DNA from: a bacterium M00.F.Ca.ET.205.01.1.1
GTDB taxonomy: Bacteria; Pseudomonadota; Alphaproteobacteria; Rhizobiales; Rhizobiaceae
Length of the DNA: 64,000 bases
Direction of reading: 5' to 3'
Assembly (NCBI GenBank): GCA_004791255.1
Contig: SRUQ01000012.1
Location: 165,524-229,523 of the forward strand
Below the pieces are notes generated by a model that was not told where the DNA came from, made no database searches, and saw only the letters and a program-made list of their open reading frames with translations. Position numbers and translations under genes: made by a program. Numbering within the stretch: position 1 is the stretch's first letter; each line of letters opens with the position of its first letter. Below, in pieces: positions 31,853 through 41,280 of this stretch.

Positions 31853-34288
31853 CTAGGCGGTCAAGACGTCCGGCTGTTCGAACAGTGTATGAAGCTCGGA
31901 AACCGGCATTGGACGGCCAAAGAGCCAGCCCTGAACATCCGTGCATCCATTCTCCCTGACCAGCCGGTACTGGTCCTCGGTCTCGACGCCTTCCGCGGTC
32001 GTGGTCATGCCGAGCGTGGTGCCGAGGTCGGCGACGGCCCTGACGATCGCCCGGCTTTCGCTACTCTCGCACATCAGGCTGACGAAACTGCGGTCGATCT
32101 TGATGCGGTTGAACGGGAACGACCTGAGATAGCTCAGCGAGGAATAGCCGGTGCCGAAATCGTCCATGGCTATGCTGATGCCGAGGTCGCGCAGGCTGTA
32201 CAGCGTCCTCACCGTGTTTTCGTTGTTCGCCAGCAGCACCGACTCGGTGATCTCCAACTCGAGCCGTGACGGCAGCAGGCCCGAAGCCGCGAGCGCCGAG
32301 GCGACCTGAAGCGGCAGCCCCTGCTGTTTGAACTGGGCCGGCGAGAGATTGACCGCGACCTTGACGGGCAGCGGCCATTTCGCGGCGTCGCTGCAAGCCT
32401 GCCGCATGATCCATTCGCCAAGCGCGTCGATGACGCCAGTCTCCTCGGCCAGCTGGATGAACTCCGACGGCGGCAGCAGGCCGAGGCGCGGATGGTTCCA
32501 TCGCACCAGCGCTTCGAAGCCGGTGAGTGTCGAGGACTTTGCGTCGTGCAGCGGTTGATAGTGCAGGACGAACTGCTGGTTTGCGACGCCGAGAGCCAGT
32601 TCGGATTCCAGCTGGCGCCGCTCCTGCAGTCTTGCATCCATTCCCGGCTCGAACGACCTGCAGGTGCCACGGCCCTCCATCTTGGCTTTGTACAAGGCAA
32701 GGTCGGCATTGCGGATGAGGGTTTCCGAACTTTGTCCATCGTCGGGGAAGACGGCGATGCCAATGCTGCTGCCGATGTTGATCTTGTGGCCCTGGATCGA
32801 GAATTCGTCGGACAAGGCATGAATGACACGGCTTGCCAGCACGCCGGCCTCGTCGTTGCCGTCGAGCAGGAGCTGGAGGATGATGAACTCGTCGCCGCCG
32901 ATTCTCGCCACCATGGCGGTTTCGCCGGCCTGCTGATTCAGGCGCTTGGCCACCGCGCCGAGAAGCTGGTCGCCGACCGGATGCCCCAGCGTGTCGTTGA
33001 CCGGCTTGAAGCGGTCGAGGTCGACGCAATGAACGGCCAGCTTCTCGCCGTCCCTGAGGCTTCTCAGCGCCTCGTCCATCGTGTCGGCCAAAAGGCCCCG
33101 GTTGGGCAGGCCGGTGAGAATGTCATGCGTGGCGAGGTGCTGTATCTCGGCGGTGCGTTCCTCGACCCGCCGCTCCAGGGTCTCGGCGGCATCGACCTGC
33201 ATCGTCATCGTTCGCCCGATCGCATACCAGCAGGCCAGCGTCAGCAGCGTGACCACCGCGACCGCCGCATAGCCGGCCAGTTCGAATTGCCGCACGGACC
33301 GGGCATCCACGTTGCCGTCGAATCTGCTGTTGGGAAAACCGGCCCAGAGGTGCCAGGCGCTTCTGGGATCGTTGAGCGAGAGCGGGATGACTTCGGAGTA
33401 GATCAGATTGGGATCGGCTGCCGTGAAGGCATGGGAATCCGCCGCCAGGGCCGTCGACATCTTGTGCTGGTCGGATTCAAACCCGTAGCCTGAATTGATG
33501 ATGACGTAGTCGCTGCTCGGCAACAGCTTCCTCAGTGCGGAGGTGAGCATGATTGCCGAGACAGAGCCGCGCAGGCCGCCATCCTGGCCGAAGACCGGGA
33601 TTGAGAGGATGAAACCGGAGCGATCCGCATCATTCCCGGTATGAATGAAATCGGTGTTGTCGCAGGTGATGAGCTCCTTGGTGCCGATGATCGGCACATC
33701 CAGCCCTTCAATGGCGCTCGAATTCGGATAGTTCGCCTTCAGCCAGGCGAGTTGTTTTGCCAGTTCGTGGTACTCGTAGGTCTCGACCTCTTCCGCCGGG
33801 CGGGTCAGCGCATTGTCGTCCAGCTTTGCGTGTTTTGCTCCGTCGGCGGCATCGGATCTCGCCCTGGCATTCACGATCAGCTGGTCGAACTGGAGGATAG
33901 GCTCCTCGAGCTTGCCGGTCACGGCATCGAAGCGATCCGGGTCGAAATCCAGCGGCAGGAAGTAGACCTCGGAAATGGAGACGTTGTTGGCGAGATTGTT
34001 GTAGATCTGCTGGATTGTCGCGCGGCCTTCGTCGCCCAGATTGGTGCCGTGCCGGTCGAGGTTTCGGACGCTGGGCAGGTAGGACAGGGTCCGGACATTT
34101 TCATAGACCGCCCGCAAGGCGTCTTCGACGGTCTTGGCCGTTTCTCTGGATGCTGCCTGGGAATTCTCGAGATAGCGCTCCTTGGCCAGCGCGAAGTTTC
34201 GCTGGGCATCGATATGCAACGCCGCCAGCGTCGCCGCGCCAGTCAACAGGATCACAACAAATCCGGCCGCTCGCCTGAATGCGTTCAT
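31853..34288 (-). CDS. Membrane c-di-GMP protein with periplasmic sensor, GGDEF and EAL
   Basis: About 811 residues. TM1 spans about 8-25 and TM2 about 320-345; between them a periplasmic region of almost 300 residues resembles a cache sensor. After a short coiled coil (AETLERRVEERTAEIQHLATHD) comes GGDEF (about 375-540; RIGGDEF intact, RxxD site absent), then EAL (about 555-800; FEALVRW, NLSPAQ, EITES, DDFGTGYSSLSYL, KIDRSF, AEGVE all intact). Degradation of c-di-GMP is therefore likely, with GTP-binding or synthesis at GGDEF. The ATG at 34288 gives the signal-anchor N-terminus. Confidence 0.93.
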   Translation of the reverse strand: MNAFRRAAGFVVILLTGAATLAALHIDAQRNFALAKERYLENSQAASRETAKTVEDALRAVYENVRTLSYLPSVRNLDRHGTNLGDEGRATIQQIYNNLANNVSISEVYFLPLDFDPDRFDAVTGKLEEPILQFDQLIVNARARSDAADGAKHAKLDDNALTRPAEEVETYEYHELAKQLAWLKANYPNSSAIEGLDVPIIGTKELITCDNTDFIHTGNDADRSGFILSIPVFGQDGGLRGSVSAIMLTSALRKLLPSSDYVIINSGYGFESDQHKMSTALAADSHAFTAADPNLIYSEVIPLSLNDPRSAWHLWAGFPNSRFDGNVDARSVRQFELAGYAAVAVVTLLTLACWYAIGRTMTMQVDAAETLERRVEERTAEIQHLATHDILTGLPNRGLLADTMDEALRSLRDGEKLAVHCVDLDRFKPVNDTLGHPVGDQLLGAVAKRLNQQAGETAMVARIGGDEFIILQLLLDGNDEAGVLASRVIHALSDEFSIQGHKINIGSSIGIAVFPDDGQSSETLIRNADLALYKAKMEGRGTCRSFEPGMDARLQERRQLESELALGVANQQFVLHYQPLHDAKSSTLTGFEALVRWNHPRLGLLPPSEFIQLAEETGVIDALGEWIMRQACSDAAKWPLPVKVAVNLSPAQFKQQGLPLQVASALAASGLLPSRLELEITESVLLANNENTVRTLYSLRDLGISIAMDDFGTGYSSLSYLRSFPFNRIKIDRSFVSLMCESSESRAIVRAVADLGTTLGMTTTAEGVETEDQYRLVRENGCTDVQGWLFGRPMPVSELHTLFEQPDVLTA

Positions 34289-34411
34289 CAGCGTCCCACC
34301 ATCGAGTGACAAGGGATACCAAAGAGCGGTTTAGGAAGCGCTAAAGGGATATGTCCTTCTTTACCGGTCCCAAGCGTTGCGGCAAGCCGGGGCGGGCGAG
34401 GCGCCAAGCCT

Positions 34412-35692
34412 TCAATTCGCCGGCACTGCCTGCTGGTCGACGTCGGTGAGCGTCCCGAGAAAGGCGACGATGTCGTCGATTTCGGTGTCGCTGAGCGCCG
34501 GTCTGTCGCCGGCCTTCTTGCCGTCGAAGGGCGGATCCTGATTCAAGTTCGGCCAGTAAGCCTTTGGCAGATCGTCATATTTCCTGATCGTGCCGTCGGC
34601 ATTCCGGGGATACCAGTGGCCGGGGTCGGTGTCGCGGCTGGCGTAGAAGGCCACGGCATCGCGCAGCGTGTGGAATTTGCCGTTGTGAAAGAAGCTCTTG
34701 CGCAGCGCCACGTTGCGCAGCGTCGGCGTCTTGAACAGGCCGCAATAGTCGGTTCGGCTTTTGAAATCGGTGCGCAGCGGGCCGCAGAGGCCGAGATCCA
34801 GATAGGTTGGGTCGGCATTGGCGGGAATGGCGCCATTGCGCGGCACGGCAATGGCGATCAGGCCGAAATCGGTGAATTGCGGCGGCTCGCCGTCATTGGC
34901 CGGTTCGCTGAGATGGCAGCTGGCGCAATTGCCTTTTTTCTCGTCCTCGAACAAAGCGCGGCCATGCAGTTCCTGCGCCGTCAGCGTTGCCTTGCCGGCG
35001 AGGAAGGCATCGTAGCGGCTGGAGTAGGGGTAGAAGTCGGCGGCGCTCTGCTCGAACGTGCCGAGCGCCTCGGCGGCGGCATCGAAGGCGTCGCCGGGAT
35101 GGTCGAAGACGTCGTCGCCGAAGGCGGACTTGAAGTCATCGGCATAGGCGCTCTTTTGCAAGGCGGTGGCGACCGCGCCGGCGTCCTTGTTGGCCATCTC
35201 GAAAGGCGAGAGCAGGGGGATTTTCGCCTGCTCCTTGCCATGGTCGGCGCGGCCGTCCCAGGTCAGACCGCCGGTCGGGCCGTTGTCGACGCTCTCGTCG
35301 CCCTCGTCGTCGGAATCGTAGAAATGTTCGGTGAAGGCGGGCGCGGCCTGGAGATAGCGCAAAGAGGGGACGGCGCGCACGCCGGGCTGGTCGAGGTCAG
35401 GCCCACCCATCTCGACCGGCGCGGCCGAGGCCGGGCCGAAGGCGTGGCGCGGGTCATGGCAGGACGAACAGGCCTGCCTGCCCGAGGCCGACAGCGCCGG
35501 ATCGAAGAACATCTTTCGGCCAAGCGCGGTCAGCGCCTGCGCCCTGGCGAAGGCGTCGGCGCGCGATAACGGTCCGGGATGGACGCTGCCGGCTCCGGCG
35601 CGGACAATGGTGGCCGGCACGGTGATGGCAAGGCCGAATGCCGATGCGGCAACGGCCGCTATCACAAGGGCTTTCCTTCGTTTTTTGATCAT
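34412..35692 (-). CDS. Di-haem cytochrome c peroxidase / MauG family protein
   Basis: 426 residues with an N-terminal signal peptide (ALVIAAVAASAFGLAITVPATIV). Two haem-binding motifs are seen: CSSCH (about residue 80) and CASCH (about 260). Surrounding segments (GRKMFFDPALSASGRQACSSCHDP, VRAVPSLRYL, KTPTLRNVALRKSFFHNG) are typical of bacterial di-haem peroxidases of the MauG/CcpA type in the periplasm. Insert lengths are larger than in classical CCP. It is divergent from the acid phosphatase gene with 200 bp between. Confidence 0.92.
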   Translation of the reverse strand: MIKKRRKALVIAAVAASAFGLAITVPATIVRAGAGSVHPGPLSRADAFARAQALTALGRKMFFDPALSASGRQACSSCHDPRHAFGPASAAPVEMGGPDLDQPGVRAVPSLRYLQAAPAFTEHFYDSDDEGDESVDNGPTGGLTWDGRADHGKEQAKIPLLSPFEMANKDAGAVATALQKSAYADDFKSAFGDDVFDHPGDAFDAAAEALGTFEQSAADFYPYSSRYDAFLAGKATLTAQELHGRALFEDEKKGNCASCHLSEPANDGEPPQFTDFGLIAIAVPRNGAIPANADPTYLDLGLCGPLRTDFKSRTDYCGLFKTPTLRNVALRKSFFHNGKFHTLRDAVAFYASRDTDPGHWYPRNADGTIRKYDDLPKAYWPNLNQDPPFDGKKAGDRPALSDTEIDDIVAFLGTLTDVDQQAVPAN

Positions 35693-35789
35693 GGAGTTCA
35701 GTCCGGTCTGCCCCGCAATTAGGTCCGCACTGCAACGGATTGATGACCGGTGCAATCCCTCACGAAACCGTGTTCGCGGGCAAAGCAAA

Positions 35790-35805
35790 TGTCACAAAGG
35801 TGACA
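35790..35805. promoter_or_regulatory. Perfect palindrome between peroxidase and phosphatase genes
   Basis: TGTCAC-AAAG-GTGACA, a 6-4-6 inverted repeat, lies about 100 bp from each start codon. TGTCAC also occurs in Pho boxes, but those are direct repeats, so a dimeric Fnr/Crp-like or other regulator is as likely. Confidence 0.5.
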
Positions 35806-35892
35806 AGGCATCGGCGTAGCGTTTGCGGCATGGTGATCGCCCCCAGCCATGCATCACGCCTCCAGCCGTTACCCTAGCCACGAGGATCTGCC

Positions 35893-37431
35893 ATGACGCG
35901 GCTCACGCTTCTTTCTTCGCTTTGCCTGGCCGGCACAGCGCTGACTTCGATTCCGGTTACAGCCAACGCCGCCCCTCCCGGTTACGACAAGATCGACACC
36001 GTCGTCGTCCTCTTCGCCGAGAATCGCAGCTTCGATAATCTCTATGGCGGTTTCCCCGGTGCCAATGGGCTGGCCGATGTCTCGGCCGACCAGGCGCGGC
36101 AGCTCGACCGCGACGGCAAGCCGCTTTCGGAACTGCCGCCAGCCTGGGGCGGGTTGACCGGCAAGGGTGTGACGCCGGCGGTGACGGAAGCCCAGACCGC
36201 GCATCTCGCCAATGCCGCCTTCGCCATCGACGATCCCAAGGGTTTCAACGAAGGCACCGGGGTTATCACCCATGACCTGTGGCATCGCTTCTACCAGGAG
36301 CAGATGCAGATCGATGGCGGCAAGAACGACAAGTTCGTCGCCTGGGCCGATTCCGGCAGCCTGGTGATGGGCCACTATGACGGCTCCGGCCTGCCGATGT
36401 GGACGGTGGCGAAGAAATACGTGTTGGCCGACAATTTCTTCCAGGGCGCCTTCGGCGGCTCCTTCCTCAACCATTTCATGCTCGCCTGTGCCTGCGTGCC
36501 GGTCTATCCCAATGCCGACACCAGCCCGGTGAAGGGCCAGATCGCCGTCGTCGAGGCCGACGGCACGACGCTGAAAGTCGCCGAAAATTCGCCGGCCTCC
36601 GCGCTTGGCGGCGTACCGAAATTCGTTAGCGATGGCGCCATTACGCCCGATTTCCACGCCGTCAACACCATGCAGCCGCCCTATGAGCCGAGCGCCAACA
36701 AGCCGGCCGAAGGCGGCGACAAGGCGCTGGCCGATCCGGCGCAGCCGACCACGCTGCCGCCGCAGCACGACATCACCATCGGCGACCTCCTGTCGCTGAG
36801 GGGCATCGGCTGGGCCTGGTATGCCGGCGCCTGGCAGGTTGCACTCGACGGCAAGAACGCGACGCCGGTGCCGAACTTCCAGTTCCACCACCAGCCCTTC
36901 AATTATTTCGCAGCCTATGCGCCGGGCACCGCCGCGCGCGCCGAGCATCTCAGGGACGGCGGGCTGGACGGCACCGAATTCATCAAGGCGATCGACGGCG
37001 GCAAGCTGCCCGCCGTCACCTTCTACAAGCCGCAAGGCAATCTCAATGAGCATGGCGGCTATGCCGATGTCACATCGGGCGACCAGCATCTGGCCGATCT
37101 CGTCGCGCATCTGGAGAAGAGCCCGCAATGGGGCCACATGCTGGTCGTCGTCACCTATGACGAGAATGGCGGCTTCTGGGACCACGTCGCGCCGCCCAAG
37201 GCCGACCGCTGGGGACCGGGCAACCGCATCCCGGCCTTCATCATCTCGCCCTATGCGAAGATGGGCACCATCGACCACACGCAATACGACACGACGTCGA
37301 TCCTGCGCTTCATCACCGCGCGTTACGACCTGCCGGTGCTGCCGGGCATCGTCGCCCGCGACAAGGCGCTTGCCGCCAATGGCGAGCCGCCGATGGGCGA
37401 TTTGAGTGCGGCGCTGGATCTGAGCCGTTAA
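35893..37431 (+). CDS. Secreted acid phosphatase / phospholipase C family (AcpA-like)
   Basis: 512 residues with a signal peptide (RLTLLSSLCLAGTALTSIPVTANA). The metal site begins ENRSFDNLYGGFPG, and later segments LADNFFQGAFGGSFLNHFMLACACVP, TYDENGGFWDHVAPP and SPYAKMGTIDHTQYDTTSIL are those of the phosphoesterase family that includes AcpA and phospholipase C. It probably releases phosphate from esters outside the cytosol. Start ATG at 35893 follows CACGAGGATCTGCC. The last four bases overlap the stop of the convergent Lrp gene. Confidence 0.92.
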   Translation: MTRLTLLSSLCLAGTALTSIPVTANAAPPGYDKIDTVVVLFAENRSFDNLYGGFPGANGLADVSADQARQLDRDGKPLSELPPAWGGLTGKGVTPAVTEAQTAHLANAAFAIDDPKGFNEGTGVITHDLWHRFYQEQMQIDGGKNDKFVAWADSGSLVMGHYDGSGLPMWTVAKKYVLADNFFQGAFGGSFLNHFMLACACVPVYPNADTSPVKGQIAVVEADGTTLKVAENSPASALGGVPKFVSDGAITPDFHAVNTMQPPYEPSANKPAEGGDKALADPAQPTTLPPQHDITIGDLLSLRGIGWAWYAGAWQVALDGKNATPVPNFQFHHQPFNYFAAYAPGTAARAEHLRDGGLDGTEFIKAIDGGKLPAVTFYKPQGNLNEHGGYADVTSGDQHLADLVAHLEKSPQWGHMLVVVTYDENGGFWDHVAPPKADRWGPGNRIPAFIISPYAKMGTIDHTQYDTTSILRFITARYDLPVLPGIVARDKALAANGEPPMGDLSAALDLSR

Positions 37432-37907
37432 CCGCCTGATCTCCGGACCAGCTCGCGGCCGATCGGCTTCGGTGTCTCGCTGCGCAGCACCAGCGCCGTG
37501 GTGATCGCGCCGTGGCGCGCCACGGCGTCGACGATGGTTTCAAGGTGGGCGGGCGAGGGAACGACCACCTTGAGGATGAAGCAATCGTCGCCGGTCAGCC
37601 GGTGCACCTCGATGATTTCGGGCATTTCGGCGAACTGCTTCAGGCAGGGGCGGATATGCTCATGCGTGGTGCGCACGCGGATGATCGCCATCATGCCGAG
37701 GCCAAGTGCCGCCGGGTCGATCACCGCGGTGTAGCCGGCAATGACGCCGCGCTCCTCCAGCCGCTTGACCCGCTCGGAGGTGGCGGGTTGCGACAGGCCG
37801 ACCCGCCGGCCAAGCTCCGACATGCCGACGCGGCCATTCTCCTGCATGGCTTCCACAATGGCGATGTCGGTCGGGTCGAGCGCCGGCCGCTCATCTGGTT
37901 TTTTCAT
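37428..37907 (-). CDS. Lrp/AsnC-family transcriptional regulator
   Basis: 159 residues. The helix-turn-helix is IAIVEAMQENGRVGMSELGRRVGLSQPATSERVKRLEERGVIAGYTAVID, followed by the RAM ligand-binding domain (MMAIIRVRT ... VHRLTGDDCFILKVVV). These proteins bind amino acids and control their metabolism or export. Divergent from the small hydrolase gene at 38016, which may be its target. The ATG at 37907 gives the normal length. Confidence 0.92.
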   Translation of the reverse strand: MKKPDERPALDPTDIAIVEAMQENGRVGMSELGRRVGLSQPATSERVKRLEERGVIAGYTAVIDPAALGLGMMAIIRVRTTHEHIRPCLKQFAEMPEIIEVHRLTGDDCFILKVVVPSPAHLETIVDAVARHGAITTALVLRSETPKPIGRELVRRSGG

Positions 37908-38015
37908 GGTCACCTTGAATTCATCGGAATTGCCGCGACTTTCCCGATGGTTTCCCATTTTCGATGCCAAGGCAAGACGCCATCCTGCTCCACTGATCGA
38001 TAGGAGCAAAGCGAC

Positions 38016-38555
38016 ATGACGCATTTCATCATCCTGCCGGGAAGCGGCGGTTCCGGACCCGGGCACTGGCAATCGCGCTGGGAAAGCGCCAATCCGGCAA
38101 TGCGCCGTTTCCAGCCATCGAGCTGGGAGCTGCCCGATTTCACCGACTGGCTGGCCGCGCTGGAACTCGCGGTGGGCGAGGCGACGGAGCCGCCGGTTCT
38201 GGTCGCGCACAGCCTGTCCTGCCTGCTGATCGCGCATTGGCAGAAGATCTCGCTTCGCCCGGTCCGGGCGGCCTTGCTGGTCGCCGTTCCCGATCCAACG
38301 TCGGCGGCGTTCCCCGGATATGGCATGGCTTTCGCCGGGATCCCCGAAGGCCGGTTGCGTTTTCCGTCCCTCGTCGTCACCAGTACGGACGATGCCTACG
38401 GTTCGCAGGCCTATGCCGAAGAGCGGGCGCGGCAATGGGGCAGCCGCATCGCCGTGATCGGACCGGTCGGCCATATCAATGCCGAGAGCGGTCTTGGCGA
38501 TTGGCCGCAAGGCTGGGCTCTTCTCGACGGTCTCGTCTCGGAGGCCCGGTGTTAG
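38016..38555 (+). CDS. RBBP9/YdeN-family alpha/beta hydrolase
   Basis: 179 residues. FIILPGSGGSGPGHWQSRWE at the start, nucleophile Ser in VAHSLSC (about residue 67), Asp in TSTDDAYGS and His in GPVGHINAESGLGDWPQG define the RBBP9/YdeN serine hydrolase family. The substrate is unknown. TAGGAGC precedes the ATG. It is divergent from the Lrp regulator. Confidence 0.9.
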   Translation: MTHFIILPGSGGSGPGHWQSRWESANPAMRRFQPSSWELPDFTDWLAALELAVGEATEPPVLVAHSLSCLLIAHWQKISLRPVRAALLVAVPDPTSAAFPGYGMAFAGIPEGRLRFPSLVVTSTDDAYGSQAYAEERARQWGSRIAVIGPVGHINAESGLGDWPQGWALLDGLVSEARC

Positions 38556-38578
38556 CTTGCTGGCCGTGAGCGGCAAGC

Positions 38579-39178
38579 TCACCCGCCATTCACCAGGGCA
38601 AGAATGAGCTTCTGCAGATTGCCGCCCTTGCCGAGTTCCACGCGGTCGAAATCGCGGCTCGCCTGACGTTGCGCCTGCGAGATATCGGACAGGCGCCGGG
38701 TCATCTCGGTCCGGATCTTGCTGCATTTGGGGTCGTCGGCAACGGTAAGGCCGACGGTCGCCGCCTCGATCTTGCGCACCATGTCGATGATCTCGGCGCC
38801 GTGCACCTTTTCATGGGCGCTGACGCCGCTGAGGAAGCTCTCCCAGTTCTTCTGCACCGTGGCTGGCAATGGCGAGGAGGGGCTGGGCAGAGTGTAGGTG
38901 ATGATCAGTTTCGGCTTGGCCGAGACGAGCACGCAGGCTCCGGCACGCGGCTGATAGTCCCTGGTCCAGGTCAGCTTGAAATTGGTGTGGGCGATGGCGC
39001 GGCCAGCGCCGGCATTCGGCCCGTTCTCGCCGATCGATCGGTAGAGCTGCACCCCGGACTGGCCTGAAATAGCATAGGTTTCGACCCTTTCAACCGGTTT
39101 CCATTCGGCATGCGCGGCGAGCGGCAAGGACACCAGGGCGGCCACCGAAAGACACAGGCGAACACAGGCTCTCAGCAC
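38579..39178 (-). CDS. DUF922 family periplasmic protein with HExxH motif
   Basis: 199 residues with a signal peptide (ACVRLCLSVAALVSLPLAAHA). The central HEKVHG (in GVSAHEKVHGAEIIDMVRK) is the zinc-protease-like motif of DUF922 proteins, which are predicted secreted Zn-dependent proteases. The start is taken at GTG 39178 because GGAGAGAG lies just before it and the signal follows; upstream codons are not signal-like. It converges on the hydrolase gene and is divergent from 39287. Confidence 0.85.
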   Translation of the reverse strand: MLRACVRLCLSVAALVSLPLAAHAEWKPVERVETYAISGQSGVQLYRSIGENGPNAGAGRAIAHTNFKLTWTRDYQPRAGACVLVSAKPKLIITYTLPSPSSPLPATVQKNWESFLSGVSAHEKVHGAEIIDMVRKIEAATVGLTVADDPKCSKIRTEMTRRLSDISQAQRQASRDFDRVELGKGGNLQKLILALVNGG

Positions 39179-39286
39179 CGCTCTCTCCAAAACTGGGACC
39201 AACGGCCTTTGCCGGACAGGCAATGCCACGCAACGGCTTTTCCTATATGCTGCCGGCCGGTGCTGCAAATATCAGAGGGGGAAGTC

Positions 39287-39781
39287 ATGCAAAGATATCT
39301 CGTTGCCGCCGGCGCCCTGGCGGCGTTGCTTGGCGCGCAATCGGCGTTCGCCGCGTCCTGCGGCTCATGGAGCGCTAAGATGGAGGAAGACGAGGGCGGC
39401 AAGGTGCTGACCGCCTCGGTCTGCGGCGGGCCGAAGGGCGATGCCCATCTGATGCTCAACTGTTTCGACAAGCCGGTGCTGAGTTATGACCTCGGCACCG
39501 CTGGCCAGCAGGTGGAAACCGGCGCCAGCGGCCCGTTCGACTTCAAGGCCGACGGCAAGACGGTGACGAAGACGCTGCAGCTCGAGGAGATGTACAATTA
39601 TTTCGTCACGGATCTGGCCAAGGCAGATCCGCTGCTGGACCTGCTGCGGTCGAAGGGCGACGTTTCGGTCAGTTCCGCGAAATATGGTTCGATCAGTTTT
39701 GCGCTGAAGGGCTCGAGCGGGGCGATCGGCAAGGTGCTGGCGCAGTGCGGCAAGGCCAAGCCGGCGGGCGACGGGGATTGA
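39287..39781 (+). CDS. Secreted protein of unknown function, 164 aa
   Basis: A signal peptide (RYLVAAGALAALLGAQSAFAA) precedes a mature protein with four Cys (SCGSW, SVCGG, LNCFD, and AQCGK near the end), which suggests two disulphides. The middle is beta-rich (GPFDFKADGKTVTKTLQLEEMYNYFVTDL). AGAGGGGGAAG is a good ribosome site. No family recognised; it may be an envelope protein. Confidence 0.8.
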   Translation: MQRYLVAAGALAALLGAQSAFAASCGSWSAKMEEDEGGKVLTASVCGGPKGDAHLMLNCFDKPVLSYDLGTAGQQVETGASGPFDFKADGKTVTKTLQLEEMYNYFVTDLAKADPLLDLLRSKGDVSVSSAKYGSISFALKGSSGAIGKVLAQCGKAKPAGDGD

Positions 39782-39800
39782 TGAAGCGGGCACCACAGCT

Positions 39801-40059
39801 TTCGTCATTCTAGGGCGAAGCAAGGAGCGAAGCGACGCGGCGCAGACCTCTGGAGCTGCTCCGCAGCCCAAGGAATCCATGCCGTGATGTGTGCCAGAAA
39901 ATGCAACGGGATCAGGATGTTCTCCTGATGCGCTGCTGTTGTTCGGTGCCGGGGCTAGTGCACTATCCTAAGCCGCTTTGGCCCGTCACAGGCGTCGCGG
40001 CATGGATCCTAGGGTCTCCGCGACGGAGCTGCGCTCCTGCTTCGCCCTAGGATGACGAA
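39801..40059. repeat. 259-bp palindromic element
   Basis: The ends are inverted copies of about 31 bases: TTCGTCATTCTAGGGCGAAG at the left (39801) and its counterpart at 40029-40059, differing at a few positions. A nested pair, ATCCATGCCG and CGGCATGGAT, lies inside. No coding potential. It fills most of the 39782-40150 gap and looks like a MITE or mosaic intergenic repeat. Confidence 0.7.
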
Positions 40060-40150
40060 GGGTAGGATGGCTTCGGCAAATCTCGAAAGGGGGCAGGGTG
40101 TAAGTAATCAGTATTGACAAGCCGTTCGCCTGGTCTGTTCTGTCGCGCTC

Positions 40151-40699
40151 ATGATTTACGATCGTTCCGCGCTCGAAGACGCCTTCCGAGCGAAATCCCG
40201 GCTCAAGTTCTTGTTCTTCTGGGGACACCAGCCGTCCAAGGACGGCCACATCACGGCGTCCTGTTTTAGCCAATGGTGGCACGCACGGTTCACGGTGGCT
40301 GGCCGAGATTATCCAACGGCTGAACATTGGATGATGGCCGAGAAGGCTCGGCTGTTCGGCGATGACGAGACCGCGGCGCAAATCCTGCAGGCTGGCAGCC
40401 CCAAGCAGGCAAAGCAGCTCGGCCGGCAAGTGCGCGGCTTCGACGAAGCCAGATGGGATGCCGAGAAGCGGCGCATCGTGGGCGAGGGGAGTTTCGAGAA
40501 GTTCCGGCAGAATGCGACCCTGCGAAACTATCTGCTTTCAACCAGCGAGCAGATACTGGTCGAGGCGAGTCCCATGGATCGTGTATGGGGCATCGGGCTA
40601 GTCGCCGATGACAAGAAGGCAGCCAATCCGCTTTTGTGGCGCGGCGAAAATCTGTTGGGGTTTGCCCTGATGCGGGCACGCGACCGGCTGCGCAGCTAG
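40151..40699 (+). CDS. NADAR (YbiA-like) family protein
   Basis: 182 residues. KFLFFWGHQPSKDGHITASCFSQWW, AEHWMMAEKARLFGD and SPMDRVWGIGLVADD are the conserved blocks of the NADAR superfamily, whose members hydrolyse N-glycosidic bonds: YbiA acts on riboflavin precursors and others on ADP-ribosyl guanine. It may detoxify reactive intermediates or reverse ADP-ribosylation. The ATG at 40151 lacks a clear ribosome site. The gene is convergent with 40708. Confidence 0.9.
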   Translation: MIYDRSALEDAFRAKSRLKFLFFWGHQPSKDGHITASCFSQWWHARFTVAGRDYPTAEHWMMAEKARLFGDDETAAQILQAGSPKQAKQLGRQVRGFDEARWDAEKRRIVGEGSFEKFRQNATLRNYLLSTSEQILVEASPMDRVWGIGLVADDKKAANPLLWRGENLLGFALMRARDRLRS

Positions 40700-40707
40700 G
40701 GTAGGTC

Positions 40708-41175
40708 TCACACGAAAGGCTTGAAGACACTTGTAAACGGCGACCCGTTCAACGTGTGAGTGCAGCAGGCGCAGCTCGGCTCCATGTCCTCGACGCGCAG
40801 GTCGGGATCGACGCGCGCCAGCCGGTTCTCGTCGTCGACATAGAGGCCGCTATAGTAGGAGCATTCACCGACCCTGATGTACCGGTTCCTGTCGGCCTCG
40901 CTGCGCGCCACCATCCAGAAGATCGGCTCCGCGCGGTCGAGACGCGCCACGGCTTCGCTGTGGACTGCTGCCCAGTCGTCGCCGACATGGGCCAGCAGGA
41001 ATTTGAACAGCGGCGTATAGTCCAGCCCGTGCCGGTGGCCATCATGCATCGAACCTCTGTTGGTCCGATCCTCCCGCTTCGTGTTCCGCGACCATCTGTA
41101 TTCGCCGCCATTGCCGTGATGCACCCGGTGCGTCCGGGTGTTCACTTTGCGGTAGAGCGGCTCTTTGGCACGCAT
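40708..41175 (-). CDS. Conserved hypothetical protein, 155 aa
   Basis: The sequence LYRKVNTRTHRVHHGNGGEYRWSRNTKRED near the N-terminus and DYTPLFKFLLAHVGDDWAAVHSEAVARLDRAEPIFWMVAR followed by RYIRVGECSYYSGLYVDDENRLARVDP matches a family of uncharacterised bacterial proteins I recall with the same blocks. A CACC cluster near residue 135 may bind metal. No signal peptide. The ATG at 41175 is chosen by similarity to family N-termini. Confidence 0.75.
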   Translation of the reverse strand: MRAKEPLYRKVNTRTHRVHHGNGGEYRWSRNTKREDRTNRGSMHDGHRHGLDYTPLFKFLLAHVGDDWAAVHSEAVARLDRAEPIFWMVARSEADRNRYIRVGECSYYSGLYVDDENRLARVDPDLRVEDMEPSCACCTHTLNGSPFTSVFKPFV

Positions 41176-41280
41176 GCCTGGCAACCTCTGTGGAACGGCG
41201 GGGAAAACATGATCGCAGTGTATCGAGTTAAGCTCAAGGGCGCGTTGCCGAGGCTGGCACTTTCGCGATATCTCAACGCC

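Noticed and set aside
35790..35805. Pho box upstream of the acid phosphatase
   Set aside because: Pho boxes are direct repeats of about 11 bp; this is an inverted repeat, so PhoB control is not supported by it.
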